Shown here piece after piece: positions 46,211 to 55,929 of a stretch of DNA of 64,000 bases (position 1 is its first letter; every line of letters starts with the position of its first letter). The notes beneath the pieces are model-generated. The model was given only the letters and a program-made list of their open reading frames with translations. It was not told the DNA's origin and searched no databases. The position numbers and the translations under genes are program-made. The DNA is from Nodularia sp. LEGE 06071 (GTDB taxonomy: Bacteria > Cyanobacteriota > Cyanobacteriia > Cyanobacteriales > Nostocaceae), in NCBI RefSeq assembly GCF_015207755.1, contig NZ_JADEWH010000004.1, positions 62,001 to 126,000 on the forward strand, read 5' to 3'.

Positions 46211-46672
46211 ATGAAAAAACTAACTCCTTTCTTAATTAGTTGCGTTTTATTGTTCGGTGCGGCTGCTTGTAATGACACTGCGAGAACAGATTCAGCAGCT
46301 CCGGCTCCAGGTCAAGTGGGAGAAGTACCAACAGCAGAACAAAGAGAAGCCTCTCTAGAAGAGTCTCAGAGCGAAGTTCGCAGAGATCAACTAGATGCAG
46401 ACATTCGCGCTCGTGAAGAGAGAAATTTGGCCGCTGGTGGCGATCTTACCGATAGAACTGCGGAAGACTTAGCCAGTGAAGTGCGTTCTAAGTTGGAGGC
46501 TAATATCCCCGATGGCATATTAACAGTTGAGGCGACAGAAGAAGGTATAGTCACTGTATCCGGAACTGTAAATGAGCCAAATGAGTTATCTAAAATTAAA
46601 CCATTAGCCCAAGAAATTAATGGTGTGAATGATGTGATTGTTAAGGCCGTCGTGGCTCCACCACAGGGCTAA
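46211..46672 (+). CDS. BON-domain lipoprotein
   Basis: The 153-residue protein has a lipoprotein signal peptide with the lipobox LFGAAAC, so Cys20 should be lipidated. The mature part has a charged linker (SLEESQSEVRRDQLD) and a BON domain at about 82-150 (LASEVRSKLEANIPDGILTVEAT.. GIVTVSGTVNEPNELSKI). BON domains bind phospholipid or are associated with membrane stability. It fits with the stress proteins on either side. Confidence 0.93.
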   Translation: MKKLTPFLISCVLLFGAAACNDTARTDSAAPAPGQVGEVPTAEQREASLEESQSEVRRDQLDADIRAREERNLAAGGDLTDRTAEDLASEVRSKLEANIPDGILTVEATEEGIVTVSGTVNEPNELSKIKPLAQEINGVNDVIVKAVVAPPQG

Positions 46673-46885
46673 ATTGGTTGATTTTCCCGCCCATGTCTCA
46701 TCGGCGCTTCCTGAGCTAAATTCCAGCGTAGTGAGGAAGATATTTCCTCATTACCAGGATATCCCGTTTATTTTATATTCCCCAATTTAGTAAAAAATTT
46801 TCATCCAGATCACAAAACCGATTGTGATCTGTATTCATTTCAAGTATTTTGGAAGAAATACTCTAGCTACCAAAATAAAAAAACT

Positions 46886-47332
46886 ATGGAAACTGAACAA
46901 AAGCAACTAGAAGCATTTGATGCAATAGATAACGCCATTGCACCTGGTCGAATGCTACCATCAAGCGGCGGAGAAACTGCAAATTTACCTCAGCTACCTC
47001 CAGCTTATGAACCGGAAGCTCAATGGCGACGAGTGGCGAGAAAAACAAATCACTTTTTAGCACAACTTCCTGAATATATAAGTAGCTTTTTTCAGAAAAA
47101 TCAGCGCTCTTTGCTTAATGTTGCTTTAATTTTGACAGCAATTATTACGCTTAAAGTAGTAATCGCCATATTAGCAGCAATCAATGGTGTTCCTCTACTA
47201 TCACCAACTTTTGAGTTGATTGGAATTGGTTATTTCACTTGGTTTAGTTTGCGTTATCTGACTAAATCTGAAACTCGCCAAGAATTAACTGAGAAAATTC
47301 GCTTATTCAAACAAGAAATTGTGGGCGAGTAA
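46886..47332 (+). CDS. CAAD-domain (CURT1-like) membrane protein
   Basis: The 148-residue protein has a disordered N-terminus, an amphipathic helix and two transmembrane helices (LNVALILTAIITLKVVIAIL and LLSPTFELIGIGYFTWFSLRYL), then an amphipathic C-terminus ELTEKIRLFKQEIVGE. This is the CAAD domain, homologous to CURT1 of thylakoid margins. In cyanobacteria it also occurs fused to aminoacyl-tRNA synthetases; here it is free-standing, so it may curve thylakoid or cytoplasmic membranes. Confidence 0.9.
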   Translation: METEQKQLEAFDAIDNAIAPGRMLPSSGGETANLPQLPPAYEPEAQWRRVARKTNHFLAQLPEYISSFFQKNQRSLLNVALILTAIITLKVVIAILAAINGVPLLSPTFELIGIGYFTWFSLRYLTKSETRQELTEKIRLFKQEIVGE

Positions 47333-47368
47333 TTTTATTAAATATAGAACCTCACCCCCAGCCCCTCT

Positions 47369-47535
47369 CCTTGCTAAGGCTACAGTGTACACACAAGTGA
47401 TCGAATCGCCCCCTAACCCCCAATTCTGGGGGAACAAGAATTTTCAAAGTCCCCCAAACTTGGGGGATTTAGGGGGCTAAACAGGCTCAAACGCAGACAG
47501 GCAAGATTTGTGTGTACACCGTAGCCTTGCTAAGG
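47369..47535. mobile_element. 145-bp MITE, copy 2, with 11-bp target-site duplication
   Basis: The element 47380-47524 has the same length, ends and internal palindromes as the copy at 35355, in the opposite orientation. Its ends are CTACAGTGTACACACAAGT and (reverse) CTACGGTGTACACACAAAT. The flanking direct repeat is CCTTGCTAAGG (47369-47379 and 47525-47535). Removing the element and one repeat leaves CCCCTCTCCTTGCTAAGGAGAGGGG-like sequence, a palindromic repeat typical of cyanobacteria, so the element sits in the hairpin loop. Confidence 0.9.
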
Positions 47536-47700
47536 AGAGGGGATAAGATGCTTGTGTAGGATTAAATTAGAATGCAGCCTATGTCTAAAGAGATAAAAAA
47601 TAGAAATTATTAATTTCAATTACTTCTAAAGATAGTAGATTTATTATTTTCATCAGTTTAATCTAGTTCTCGCAGTTCTTTTAAAAAGGCATAAGAATAT

Positions 47701-48108
47701 ATGACTAGTAAAAAAGTTAATAAAGCTACAGATTCATCTGAACGTGTAGATTCAGATAGTTATGATAGAGGCATAATACCTGCCGAAACCGCAGCTCGTA
47801 AACAAAGAGAAGGCGACAACTATAAAACTCTTCCCACGGAAGAAACCCAGGAAGATGCATCCACAAATGACCAAAGCAATACAGAGAGTATAAATACCAC
47901 TGATGGTTACACAATAGACCAAGAAGGTTTAGTGAATAACTACGCTGTGGAGCCGGAAATGTATTATGAAACACCGGGAGACGCGCGAAAAAACGCTATC
48001 CAAGATAGCGCCGATCGGGTTGAAGAACTCCGAGAAGTCAATGAGGATCAAGAAGGTAAGTTAACAGAAAAGGGTGACACCAGGGGTAAAGGCCCAGGAA
48101 GAATTTAG
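47701..48108 (+). CDS. Acidic disordered hydrophilic protein
   Basis: The 135-residue protein starts at ATG 47701 and is rich in Asp, Glu, Thr, Asn and Gln, with no hydrophobic segment. Short blocks look conserved: DSDSYDRGIIPAETAA and ETPGDARKNAIQDSADRVEELRE. It may be a desiccation or osmotic-stress related protein, but this is only suggested by the composition and the stress-gene context. The product is not recognised otherwise. Confidence 0.6.
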   Translation: MTSKKVNKATDSSERVDSDSYDRGIIPAETAARKQREGDNYKTLPTEETQEDASTNDQSNTESINTTDGYTIDQEGLVNNYAVEPEMYYETPGDARKNAIQDSADRVEELREVNEDQEGKLTEKGDTRGKGPGRI

Positions 48109-48171
48109 CGATCGCTAAAATTTAATAAAACTCCGTCCCTCACCTGAATCAAAAAGGAGCTAAAAGAATCT

Positions 48172-49734
48172 TCAAATGGTAAAAGATTTAATTTCGTAAT
48201 TATGCCATTGCCTTTGATGCCATTCAGCGATTAAGGGACGGACAATAAATTTAGGATGGGCATCGCCTGTGACATCAATGCGTAAACTAGAATAAGGTCG
48301 TTTCTTTTCAGAACTGTGACCATGACGACCGATATACAATTGCGATCGCGCTACTAATTTATTTGTATCTCCCACGGTTTCCCTTAAATCTCCGCCTTCA
48401 CTTCTTTGGCGACGCAGACTATAGCCACTACCGCCACAAATCACCCAGTTAATATGAGCATCGGCGTGTCCTGTGTCCAAAGTTTGCAGGTGTTCTAAGC
48501 AATGAGCATGACCATTTAAGACTAAATCTACTAGAGGCCGTCCCTGAGTCAAATCACCGACTTCTGCGGCTACTGCATCCAGAACATCACGCAAGCGATC
48601 GCGAACCGCTAAAGTTTGCGCCTGTTGCCATTTTGTTGACTCAGTTACATAAGGCGGATGGTGAAAATAAATTACCCTTGCCCGTATATCTGCGGTGTGC
48701 CAAGATTTAATTAGTCTTTGTTTTAGCCACTCCAGTTGTTCAATATCCGTGATGCTGTTTTTATCCGTGTTTAATTGCTTCTCGATATCAACAATCCATT
48801 CCTCAATTAGTGAGATTTGACCCTGCAAATCATCGAGTTTCTCCGCGTCGCTGGGATTGTCCGGATTTAGCTGGGCGGAAGTTTCCATGATTTGCAGCTT
48901 TTCCTGCTCAAACTCCTGACGGCGTTTTTCTAAAATTTTACGCTGTTCTCTACCTGCACGGGTTTTTGGGATTGGTGCTGGTTCATTAATTGTGTTGGAA
49001 TCTAGGGCAAAAAAGTCAATCCCCCGGTGACAAAACGTGTAATAGCGATTTGGTAAGCGGGTAAAATGCCCTGGTTGGTAATTGAGACAACGACCAGTAT
49101 CTGTGTGAGCCGTATAGTAATTATCTAAGTGTTGGGCTAACTCACCTGGAAGCTCAAATGCCTTGAGATAGTCCAAAAATGCCTTTGCATAGGCGCTACC
49201 CTTCCTAGAACCATGTAAGCCCACATCCATATCTAATTGCGATCGCAATAACCGCCGAATCGGTAAAGTGGTAAAAGAAAGCAAACTTAAAATAACTGGT
49301 AAGTCATAATAATCATGATTTCCCGGTACTGGTAAAATGGGCAATTTAAAAACCATTTGGTCGTAATCAATCTTTTCTGGATGTTCTCCACCCACAAGAA
49401 ATTCTCGGTAAGGTCGGATAAAGTTCTGCTGGTAATATTCACTCGACCCCACCAAATAAATTACATCACCTGTGTGCAGCATAAAACTACATTCAGCATG
49501 ATGGGGTAGCATTTGTTTCGCAACCTGTCGCTGTGGATTATGTCCCCGGTGACTACCAGTACCACTGTCACCTACAACCAAAAAAGAAAAATCACGATCA
49601 TTAGCCTGATCATCTGCTAACACCAGGCGAGTTTGGTCAATACCACGCTCTAAAATTAACGGGTCTTGCCATTTGACCCGTTGCTGCATTTTACTAATTT
49701 TTTTAGCGATCGCTGGATCAGAAACGAGTTTCAA
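48172..49734 (-). CDS. Calcineurin-like metallophosphoesterase
   Basis: The 520-residue protein has metal-binding motifs VVGDSGTG (about 52-59), LHTGDVIYLVGS, the PVPGNHDYYDLP block (GNHD about 137-140), HHPPYVTES and NGHAHCLEH. The middle part has an inserted coiled coil (RREFEQEKLQIMETSAQLN). The substrate is not known. It lies 6 bp downstream of the lipid kinase gene on the same strand, so the two are an operon; a lipid phosphate link is possible but unproven. Confidence 0.9.
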   Translation of the reverse strand: MKLVSDPAIAKKISKMQQRVKWQDPLILERGIDQTRLVLADDQANDRDFSFLVVGDSGTGSHRGHNPQRQVAKQMLPHHAECSFMLHTGDVIYLVGSSEYYQQNFIRPYREFLVGGEHPEKIDYDQMVFKLPILPVPGNHDYYDLPVILSLLSFTTLPIRRLLRSQLDMDVGLHGSRKGSAYAKAFLDYLKAFELPGELAQHLDNYYTAHTDTGRCLNYQPGHFTRLPNRYYTFCHRGIDFFALDSNTINEPAPIPKTRAGREQRKILEKRRQEFEQEKLQIMETSAQLNPDNPSDAEKLDDLQGQISLIEEWIVDIEKQLNTDKNSITDIEQLEWLKQRLIKSWHTADIRARVIYFHHPPYVTESTKWQQAQTLAVRDRLRDVLDAVAAEVGDLTQGRPLVDLVLNGHAHCLEHLQTLDTGHADAHINWVICGGSGYSLRRQRSEGGDLRETVGDTNKLVARSQLYIGRHGHSSEKKRPYSSLRIDVTGDAHPKFIVRPLIAEWHQRQWHNYEIKSFTI

Positions 49735-49740
49735 TACGAC

Positions 49741-50757
49741 TTACTCCTCAGTGTTAATTGTTGCTTCTAGACCTGACTCATTTCCCCATGCTTCCTTTGA
49801 GTTTTTGATCTCAATCGTCAAATTAGGAAGACCCTCTAGTTTTTCCGCCGGACCAATGGCTTGATTCAAAGGCACAAAAATTTTCAAGCCTGATGGGACA
49901 CAATGAACTTCAACGGGAGTTGTGCCAATCATTTCACCATCTAAAACCACCTTTTGAGGAGGTTCAGCATTAATTTTAAATCGTTTTCCTCGCAGGTAGC
50001 CAATATCGTCTCGTTCTACAGCGCTACTCGTTGAAGCTGTTTGGAATAGATGAAATGTTGCGGCGATCGCTCCGGCTTTACTTTCGGGAGCCACTATGGT
50101 CAAATCTAGTAATCCATCATCATAAATGATCCCGGCTGGCCCCTGAGCCAAGACAGAACTAGGAGGAGCAGCATTAGCCACTGTCACAGCTGAGGCCGTC
50201 GTTGTAATGATTCTATCCTCAGTTTCAATTTCAACTTCAAAACTCTGTAAATTCCGCAGTTGTTGCACCCCGGCTAAAACATAAGCCATAATCCCAAAGC
50301 GTCTTTTCGCGTCCCGGTCTGCCAGTTCTACGGTTTCCGCTTCAAAACCAATACCTGCCAGTAGTACCATCGGCTTACCATTACAATAAGCTGCATCCAC
50401 ATACCGAGTTTGTCCCTGCAAAATTGTCTGACAAGCAGCGTCAATGGTGTCAGGTATTCTCAATGCTGCGGCAAAAGCGTTAGCAGTTCCCCGTGAAATT
50501 ATACCAAGGGGAATATCAGTCCCGACGATAGCCATAGCCGCCGCCGACAAAGTACCATCTCCCCCGGAAGCAATAATCGCTTCCACACCCCGTTCTACAG
50601 CTGCTTGCGCCAGTTCCTCAGCACCAAGTTCTGGCGTGGTTTGATAAATATCCAGGTCAATTTCTGGCTCTAATAATGCTCGAATCATTTCCAGTTCTAC
50701 TTCTGGATTACCTTGACCCGCAACTGGATTAAAAATCAGGCAAGCGGAACGGTTCAT
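49741..50757 (-). CDS. YegS/diacylglycerol kinase-family lipid kinase
   Basis: The 338-residue protein has the DAGK catalytic domain with the nucleotide motif IASGGDGTLSAAA (about 62-74). SRGTANAFAAALRIPDTI and the C-terminal beta domain (PPQKVVLDGEMIGTTPVEVHCVPSGLKI) are also present. Such enzymes phosphorylate diacylglycerol or related lipids at the membrane. The first gene of a two-gene operon with the phosphoesterase. Confidence 0.93.
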   Translation of the reverse strand: MNRSACLIFNPVAGQGNPEVELEMIRALLEPEIDLDIYQTTPELGAEELAQAAVERGVEAIIASGGDGTLSAAAMAIVGTDIPLGIISRGTANAFAAALRIPDTIDAACQTILQGQTRYVDAAYCNGKPMVLLAGIGFEAETVELADRDAKRRFGIMAYVLAGVQQLRNLQSFEVEIETEDRIITTTASAVTVANAAPPSSVLAQGPAGIIYDDGLLDLTIVAPESKAGAIAATFHLFQTASTSSAVERDDIGYLRGKRFKINAEPPQKVVLDGEMIGTTPVEVHCVPSGLKIFVPLNQAIGPAEKLEGLPNLTIEIKNSKEAWGNESGLEATINTEE

Positions 50758-51192
50758 AGAGTTAAAGATTAAGTTTTAATCAATAAGATACCAAATTATT
50801 CATAACATCACCGTAAAATTATCACTTCTATCAAGTGACCGATTTGCCTTTTTTTAAGGATTTCCAGAAAATAAATTGCCCCATTTCATCAGACCATATT
50901 TGTTCTTTATCCCCCTGCTCCCTGCTCCCATTCGGCTACGCTCACGGCAAGCCTGCTCCCCTGCTTACCTTAGCAATGGAATATTTTTTTAATTGTCAGT
51001 CCTGATAGTCCTCCTTTGTGTAGCAGTCAATTCCATTGGCCGTTTGATTGGTTGAGGATTACCCAAAATGTAAACAAATGTAAAAAAACCAGAATAAAGT
51101 TTACCTCAACTAGACAATAACAATCCGAAGACTCACCCACTGCGGTAGTCTAGATGAGAGTCTATTTATCGCCTGGTTTGACATATTCTTTT
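50758..51192. other. Intergenic region with heptamer-type repeats
   Basis: The stretch CCCCCTGCTCCCTGCTCCCATTCGGCTACGCTCACGGC..CCTGCTCCCCTGC (about 50911-50965) is an STRR-type repeat with an inserted short palindrome-like phrase. The rest contains the promoter region of hemC. No gene was seen. Confidence 0.55.
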
Positions 51193-52164
51193 ATGACTTC
51201 AGTTGTTTCCAGCCCTGCGCGCACTATCCGCATTGGTTCTCGTAAAAGTCAACTCGCCCTAGTTCAAACTCACTGGGTAAGAGACCAACTCCAGAAAAGC
51301 TTTCCTGATATCTCTTTTGAAGTCCATACCATGTCTACCCAAGGCGACAATATCCTGGATGTAGCATTAGCCAAAATTGGCGATAAAGGACTATTTACTA
51401 AAGAATTGGAAGTGGGAATGCTCAATCAGGAAATTGATTTTGCAGTTCATTCCTTGAAGGATCTACCAACTAATTTACCATCCGGGTTAACTTTGGCAGT
51501 TATTACAGAGCGGGAAAACCCAGCTGATGCCCTAGTTGTACATGAAAAGTATAAAGATAAACAAATTGAAACTTTGCCAGCAGGCGCAGTAATTGGTACA
51601 TCTTCTTTAAGACGACTAGCACAGTTACGCCACAAATTCCCCCATTTTACTTTTAAAGATGTCCGGGGAAATTTAAATACACGCTTGAAAAAACTGGATT
51701 CAGGCGAATATGATGCCTTGATTTTAGCAGCCGCCGGTTTACAGCGCTTGGGAATGAGCGATCGCGTGCATCAAATTCTCCCCAAAGAAATTTCGCTCCA
51801 CGCAGTCGGACAAGGGGCTTTAGGCATCGAATGCCGGGCTGATGACACCGAAATCATCACCATCCTCAAAGCTATTGAACATACCGAAACACGCGATCGC
51901 TGTCTCGCCGAAAGATCATTTTTACGGATTCTCGAAGGCGGTTGTCAAGTACCCATTGGTGTAAATACAGTCATAGAGGGTGATCAATTAACTCTCAGCG
52001 GCATAGTTGCCAGCGTCGATGGTCAAAAATTAGTCCAAGACACTGTAACAGGTGCTGCGAAAGATGCTGAACAATTAGGCGCAGAGCTAGCAGCGCTGTT
52101 AAGGAAACAAGGCGCACAGGAAATCTTAGAGGAAATATTTACCGAGATCCAACGGGGTTCCTAA
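51193..52164 (+). CDS. hemC: Porphobilinogen deaminase (hydroxymethylbilane synthase)
   Basis: HemC joins four porphobilinogens for all tetrapyrroles. The protein is 323 residues from ATG 51193 ([23 protein letters not shown]); the ATG 51154 would add 13 non-conserved residues. The dipyrromethane-cofactor Cys is in [12 protein letters not shown]. Conserved blocks are [21 protein letters not shown] and [12 protein letters not shown]. It lies upstream of glgA on the same strand but 121 bp apart. Confidence 0.98.
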   Translation: MTSVVSSPARTIRIGSRKSQLALVQTHWVRDQLQKSFPDISFEVHTMSTQGDNILDVALAKIGDKGLFTKELEVGMLNQEIDFAVHSLKDLPTNLPSGLTLAVITERENPADALVVHEKYKDKQIETLPAGAVIGTSSLRRLAQLRHKFPHFTFKDVRGNLNTRLKKLDSGEYDALILAAAGLQRLGMSDRVHQILPKEISLHAVGQGALGIECRADDTEIITILKAIEHTETRDRCLAERSFLRILEGGCQVPIGVNTVIEGDQLTLSGIVASVDGQKLVQDTVTGAAKDAEQLGAELAALLRKQGAQEILEEIFTEIQRGS

Positions 52165-52285
52165 GCTATTGGGTAAGCAGATGTGATTAGATGGGTAATC
52201 AGTAAGCAGTAAACAGTGAAAAACTAAATAAGTGTTCATTGACAACTGAAAACTGATCAGCACAACCAGGGAAATAAAAACTACC

Positions 52286-53725
52286 ATGCGGATTCTATTC
52301 GTTGCAGCAGAAGCAGCTCCCGTTGCGAAAGTGGGAGGAATGGGGGATGTTGTGGGTGCATTGCCCAAAATTTTGAGAAAAATGGGGCATGATGTCCGCA
52401 TCTTCTTACCTTATTACGGCTTCCTCCCAGACAAAATGGAGGTTCCTGAAGCACCGATTTGGAAGGGATCTGCCATGTTCCAGGACTTCGACGTTTACGA
52501 AAGCGTTTTACCTGGTACTGATGTTCCCTTGTACTTATTTGGACATCCTGCCTTTTTACCCCGCCGAATTTATGGTGGTGAAAGTGAGGATTGGCGGTTC
52601 ACTTTCTTTGCCAATGGTGCAGCTGAATTTTGCTGGAACTACTGGAAACCAGAAATTATCCACTGTCACGATTGGCACACGGGAATGATTCCGGTGTGGA
52701 TGCACCAAGACCCTGATATCAGCACTGTTTTCACCATTCATAACTTGGCTTATCAAGGGCCGTGGAGTTGGTATTTACAGAAAATTACTTGGTGTCCTTG
52801 GTATATGCAGGGACATAACACGATGGCGGCGGCGGTACAGTTTGCTGACCGGGTAAATACAGTTTCTCCCACTTATGCCGAACAAATCAAAACCCCAGCT
52901 TACGGTGAAACACTAGAAGGTTTGCTCTCTTTCATTAGTGGTAAGTTATCGGGAATTATTAACGGTATAGACCTTGAGGTTTATGATCCCGGAAACGATA
53001 AAGCCCTAGCTCAAAGCTTTACTATCGATACCCTAGATAAACGCAAGGCGAATAAAATTGCTCTGCAAGAAGAAGTGGGTTTAGAAGTTAACAGCAAAGC
53101 CTTTTTAATTGGCATGGTGACACGGTTAGTAGAGCAAAAAGGCATTGATTTGCTGTTGCAAATGCTAGATCGGTTCATGGCTTATACAGATGCCCAATTC
53201 GTGTTATTGGGAACAGGCGATCGCAATTACGAAACCCAAATGTGGCAGTTAGCATCTCGCTATCCTGGACGCATGGCAACTTATCTGCTGTATAACGATG
53301 CCCTATCTCGCCGGATTTATGCTGGTGCTGATACCTTCTTAATGCCTAGCCGCTTTGAACCCTGCGGTATCAGTCAAATGATGTCATTGCGTTATGGTTG
53401 TCCCCCAATTGTTCGCCGGACAGGTGGATTAGTAGACACCGTATCGCACCACGACCCCATGAACGCCGCCGGAACTGGTTATTGCTTTGACCGCTATGAA
53501 CCCCTCGACCTGTTCACCTGTATGATCCGCGCTTGGGAAGGCTTCCGTTTCCAACCTCAATGGCAGGAATTACAAAAACGTGGTATGAGCCAGAACTTCA
53601 GTTGGTATGAATCAGCCAAGCAGTATGTAAAGTTATATAGATCGATTTTCGGCTTACCAGAGGAAGAGGAACAGCCACAACCGGAATTAGTGGTCACCGA
53701 AGCAGTAAAAAGTAGCAAATCCTGA
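52286..53725 (+). CDS. glgA: Glycogen synthase GlgA
   Basis: The 479-residue GT5-family enzyme transfers glucose from ADP-glucose to glycogen. The ADP-glucose site [14 protein letters not shown] is at about 15-28. [24 protein letters not shown] and [12 protein letters not shown] are the usual GT5 blocks. A Glu/Pro-rich C-terminal tail is short. A strong terminator follows. Confidence 0.98.
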   Translation: MRILFVAAEAAPVAKVGGMGDVVGALPKILRKMGHDVRIFLPYYGFLPDKMEVPEAPIWKGSAMFQDFDVYESVLPGTDVPLYLFGHPAFLPRRIYGGESEDWRFTFFANGAAEFCWNYWKPEIIHCHDWHTGMIPVWMHQDPDISTVFTIHNLAYQGPWSWYLQKITWCPWYMQGHNTMAAAVQFADRVNTVSPTYAEQIKTPAYGETLEGLLSFISGKLSGIINGIDLEVYDPGNDKALAQSFTIDTLDKRKANKIALQEEVGLEVNSKAFLIGMVTRLVEQKGIDLLLQMLDRFMAYTDAQFVLLGTGDRNYETQMWQLASRYPGRMATYLLYNDALSRRIYAGADTFLMPSRFEPCGISQMMSLRYGCPPIVRRTGGLVDTVSHHDPMNAAGTGYCFDRYEPLDLFTCMIRAWEGFRFQPQWQELQKRGMSQNFSWYESAKQYVKLYRSIFGLPEEEEQPQPELVVTEAVKSSKS

Positions 53726-53748
53726 TTCGATAATTAAATAATTTTCGT

Positions 53749-53805
53749 AACTCATGAAAGTAATGCTCAGATTAAACCTGAACTTGCTGGTCATGAGTTT
53801 TTTTT
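53749..53805 (+). terminator. Rho-independent terminator of glgA
   Basis: AACTCATGA (53749-53757) pairs with TCATGAGTT (53791-53799), followed by eight Ts. The 33-nt loop is long but the stem and T run are clear. Confidence 0.8.
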
Positions 53806-53880
53806 CATATATAGCCAACTCCCTACTCCCCAGTCCCCCAGCTATAAGTCTCATTTAAACGCAGAGGAGCGCTGATACCA

Positions 53881-53911
53881 TTTCTTTCTTTCTTTCTTTC
53901 TTTCTTTCTTT
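53881..53911. repeat. TTTC tetranucleotide microsatellite
   Basis: About eight tandem TTTC units. On both sides are partial copies of an AAACGCAGAGGxGCGCTGA repeat (53859-53877 and 53950-53969), a dispersed Nostocales sequence. The region 53806-54084 holds no gene. Confidence 0.9.
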
Positions 53912-54084
53912 GTGTACTTTGCGTCCTTTGCGGTTCGTTCCTCATATTAAACGCAGAGGGGCGCTGAGGTAAGCGCAAAGGTACGCAGAGATTGAGCAAA
54001 TTAAAAAGTTGCCAATTTGACCGATATACTATCCTGATATTGCTCGTGTTGGCTTGAAAGAACACTTAATCAGAAAGTGTCTAT

Positions 54085-54921
54085 ATGATCATGTTCATCA
54101 AAAAAGCTCATATTATTACTTATGGCTTAATTACATTAATGAGTTTAATCAATGTCCTAAGTATAAATACTTTTGCCTTGACTGAGTTAGTACAAGATTC
54201 TCCTATTCAGCATCTTCCCATTGCGGATTCTAACTTGATCTGGCCAACTCAAGGGTTGATTTCTCAAGGCTTCCGCAAATATCAACACGAAGGAATTGAC
54301 ATCGCCGGGGCCTCTGGGACTCCTATTTTTGCAGCTGCATCCGGTGCAGTTGTCAAAGCAGGTTGGGATAATTGGGGATTAGGCAAGGCTATTGAAATTA
54401 AACATCTTGATCAAAGTGTCACAGTTTACGGTCACAATCGCCGTTTATTCGTGAGTCAGGGTCAAAAGGTCGAACAAGGTCAAATTATTGCCGAAATGGG
54501 TTCCACAGGTAATAGTTCCGCCCCTCATTTGCATTTTGAATTTTATCCTAATGGTCGGGTAGCGGCTGACCCCATTCGCTTATTGGCATCTGCAACCACA
54601 AACCAAAAACCACCGTCCCCACCAATGCCGATAAATCCTGCACCTGTAAGCTTTGAGACTGAATGCAGTGGAGTGACAATTCTTCAAGGTGAAACCGCAA
54701 ATAATTTGATCAAAATTTGTCAAGACAATGATCAGTTATTTTATTTGGGGCAGTTAAAGCAAAAATCAAGTACACCGATTAAGATACTAGCTTGGAATAT
54801 TGGCCAAGATAGATATCGAGCCGATAATGGTACTTTTTCTTACCTAGTTAACTCTGAAGGTGTGGAAATATGGCGTAATGGCTTACCAATTCGGACTGAT
54901 ATTTTTTATAGTTCCAATTAA
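54085..54921 (+). CDS. M23-family peptidase (LytM-type), secreted
   Basis: The 278-residue protein has an N-terminal membrane/signal helix (HIITYGLITLMSLINVLSI) and an M23 domain at about 50-165. The zinc ligands are H68 and D72 in QHEGIDIAG, and H148-x-H150 in APHLHFEF. It hydrolyses peptidoglycan crosslinks in the periplasm; all catalytic ligands are present. The C-terminal ~100 residues form a small beta domain (SGVTILQGETANNLIKICQDNDQ), not recognised. ATG 54085 or 54091 are both possible. Confidence 0.93.
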   Translation: MIMFIKKAHIITYGLITLMSLINVLSINTFALTELVQDSPIQHLPIADSNLIWPTQGLISQGFRKYQHEGIDIAGASGTPIFAAASGAVVKAGWDNWGLGKAIEIKHLDQSVTVYGHNRRLFVSQGQKVEQGQIIAEMGSTGNSSAPHLHFEFYPNGRVAADPIRLLASATTNQKPPSPPMPINPAPVSFETECSGVTILQGETANNLIKICQDNDQLFYLGQLKQKSSTPIKILAWNIGQDRYRADNGTFSYLVNSEGVEIWRNGLPIRTDIFYSSN

Positions 54922-55053
54922 TTGGAGAATTTCCCTTTTTTAACTACCAGGAAGCGAATTATTACTGTAATGTCCAATTCACTAAAATTAAAGATAGAGT
55001 AAAATCAAGTAATTTCTTTGTAACTCTCAATTTATTGGATAAAGGAGCGCATT

Positions 55054-55929
55054 ATGGACTACATGGCTTATTCTCATATGTTTATGGCCAACGAAGAAGC
55101 GAATGAAAACATTGAATACAATGTTCCTAACTTGCAGTTCGAGTGGAAAAAACTCTTTCGGCCGGCTGTGATAGTTACAGCCAAAGCAGATGATCTTCCC
55201 AAGTTTAAATTCCGTTGGATAAATTTTCTCAAATCTTCTGCCTGGTTAGCTTTAGCTGGCATTAGTTTACTTTTTGCCACAGTCACCCACGCTCAGACAG
55301 CTTCAGTCTCATACGTCACAACTAACGGTAGTTGTCTGCGTGTCCGTGAAGATGCCAACCTCAACTCCCGCGTTTTGGATTGCATCCCTAATCGTACCCA
55401 AATCACGACTACGGAAATTATCAATGGTTTTGCTCGGCTGTCTCCCAGTGGATTCGTTTCTGCTCGATGGACTGGCAGTACACCAAATAATCGCCCTGTC
55501 AGAACTATTACTAGTGGTGGTGTTGGTGGGCCAGTTTATTTGAGTTTAGGATCTCGCAGTTCGGCTGTGGCGGAAGTTCAAAGAGCTTTGGGTGTGCAGC
55601 CAACGGGATATTATGGCTCTACTACTACTCGCGTGGTGCGACAATTTCAAGCTCGGAATAACTTACGTGTGGATGGCATTGTCGGCCCCCAAACTCGGAA
55701 TGCCATATTTAGAAATGGCAACCAAGGTGGTACGGGTGGGCCAGTTATTCTGGGTTTGGGATCTCGCGGTTCGGCTGTGACAGAAATTCAAAGAGCTTTG
55801 GGTGTGCAACCAACGGGATATTATGGCCCTACTACTACTCGCGTGGTGCGAGAATTTCAGGCTCGGAATTATTTACGTGTTGATGGTATTGTCGGACCCG
55901 AAACTCGGAGTGCAATATTTAGAAGCTAA
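55054..55929 (+). CDS. SH3-like and double peptidoglycan-binding protein, secreted
   Basis: The 291-residue protein has an unusually long N-terminal segment before the signal-type helix (AWLALAGISLLFATVTHAQ, about 70-88). A bacterial SH3-like part follows (SCLRVREDANLNSRVLDCIP), then two PG_binding_1 domains, each with LGSRxSAVxEVQRALGVQPTGYYG...VVRxFQARNxLRVDGIVGPxT (about 165-218 and 235-288). The two copies are nearly identical, 210 bp apart. A good ribosome-binding site AAAGGAG is 7 nt before ATG 55054. The gene stops exactly where wecB ends on the other strand, with no gap. Confidence 0.93.
   Translation: MDYMAYSHMFMANEEANENIEYNVPNLQFEWKKLFRPAVIVTAKADDLPKFKFRWINFLKSSAWLALAGISLLFATVTHAQTASVSYVTTNGSCLRVREDANLNSRVLDCIPNRTQITTTEIINGFARLSPSGFVSARWTGSTPNNRPVRTITSGGVGGPVYLSLGSRSSAVAEVQRALGVQPTGYYGSTTTRVVRQFQARNNLRVDGIVGPQTRNAIFRNGNQGGTGGPVILGLGSRGSAVTEIQRALGVQPTGYYGPTTTRVVREFQARNYLRVDGIVGPETRSAIFRS
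55528..55923 (+). repeat. 210-bp tandem duplication coding the peptidoglycan-binding domains
   Basis: Blocks beginning GGGCCAGTT at 55528 and 55738 are nearly identical over about 190 bp, differing mostly at silent or conservative positions. The period is exactly 70 codons, so this looks like a recent domain duplication. Confidence 0.9.
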
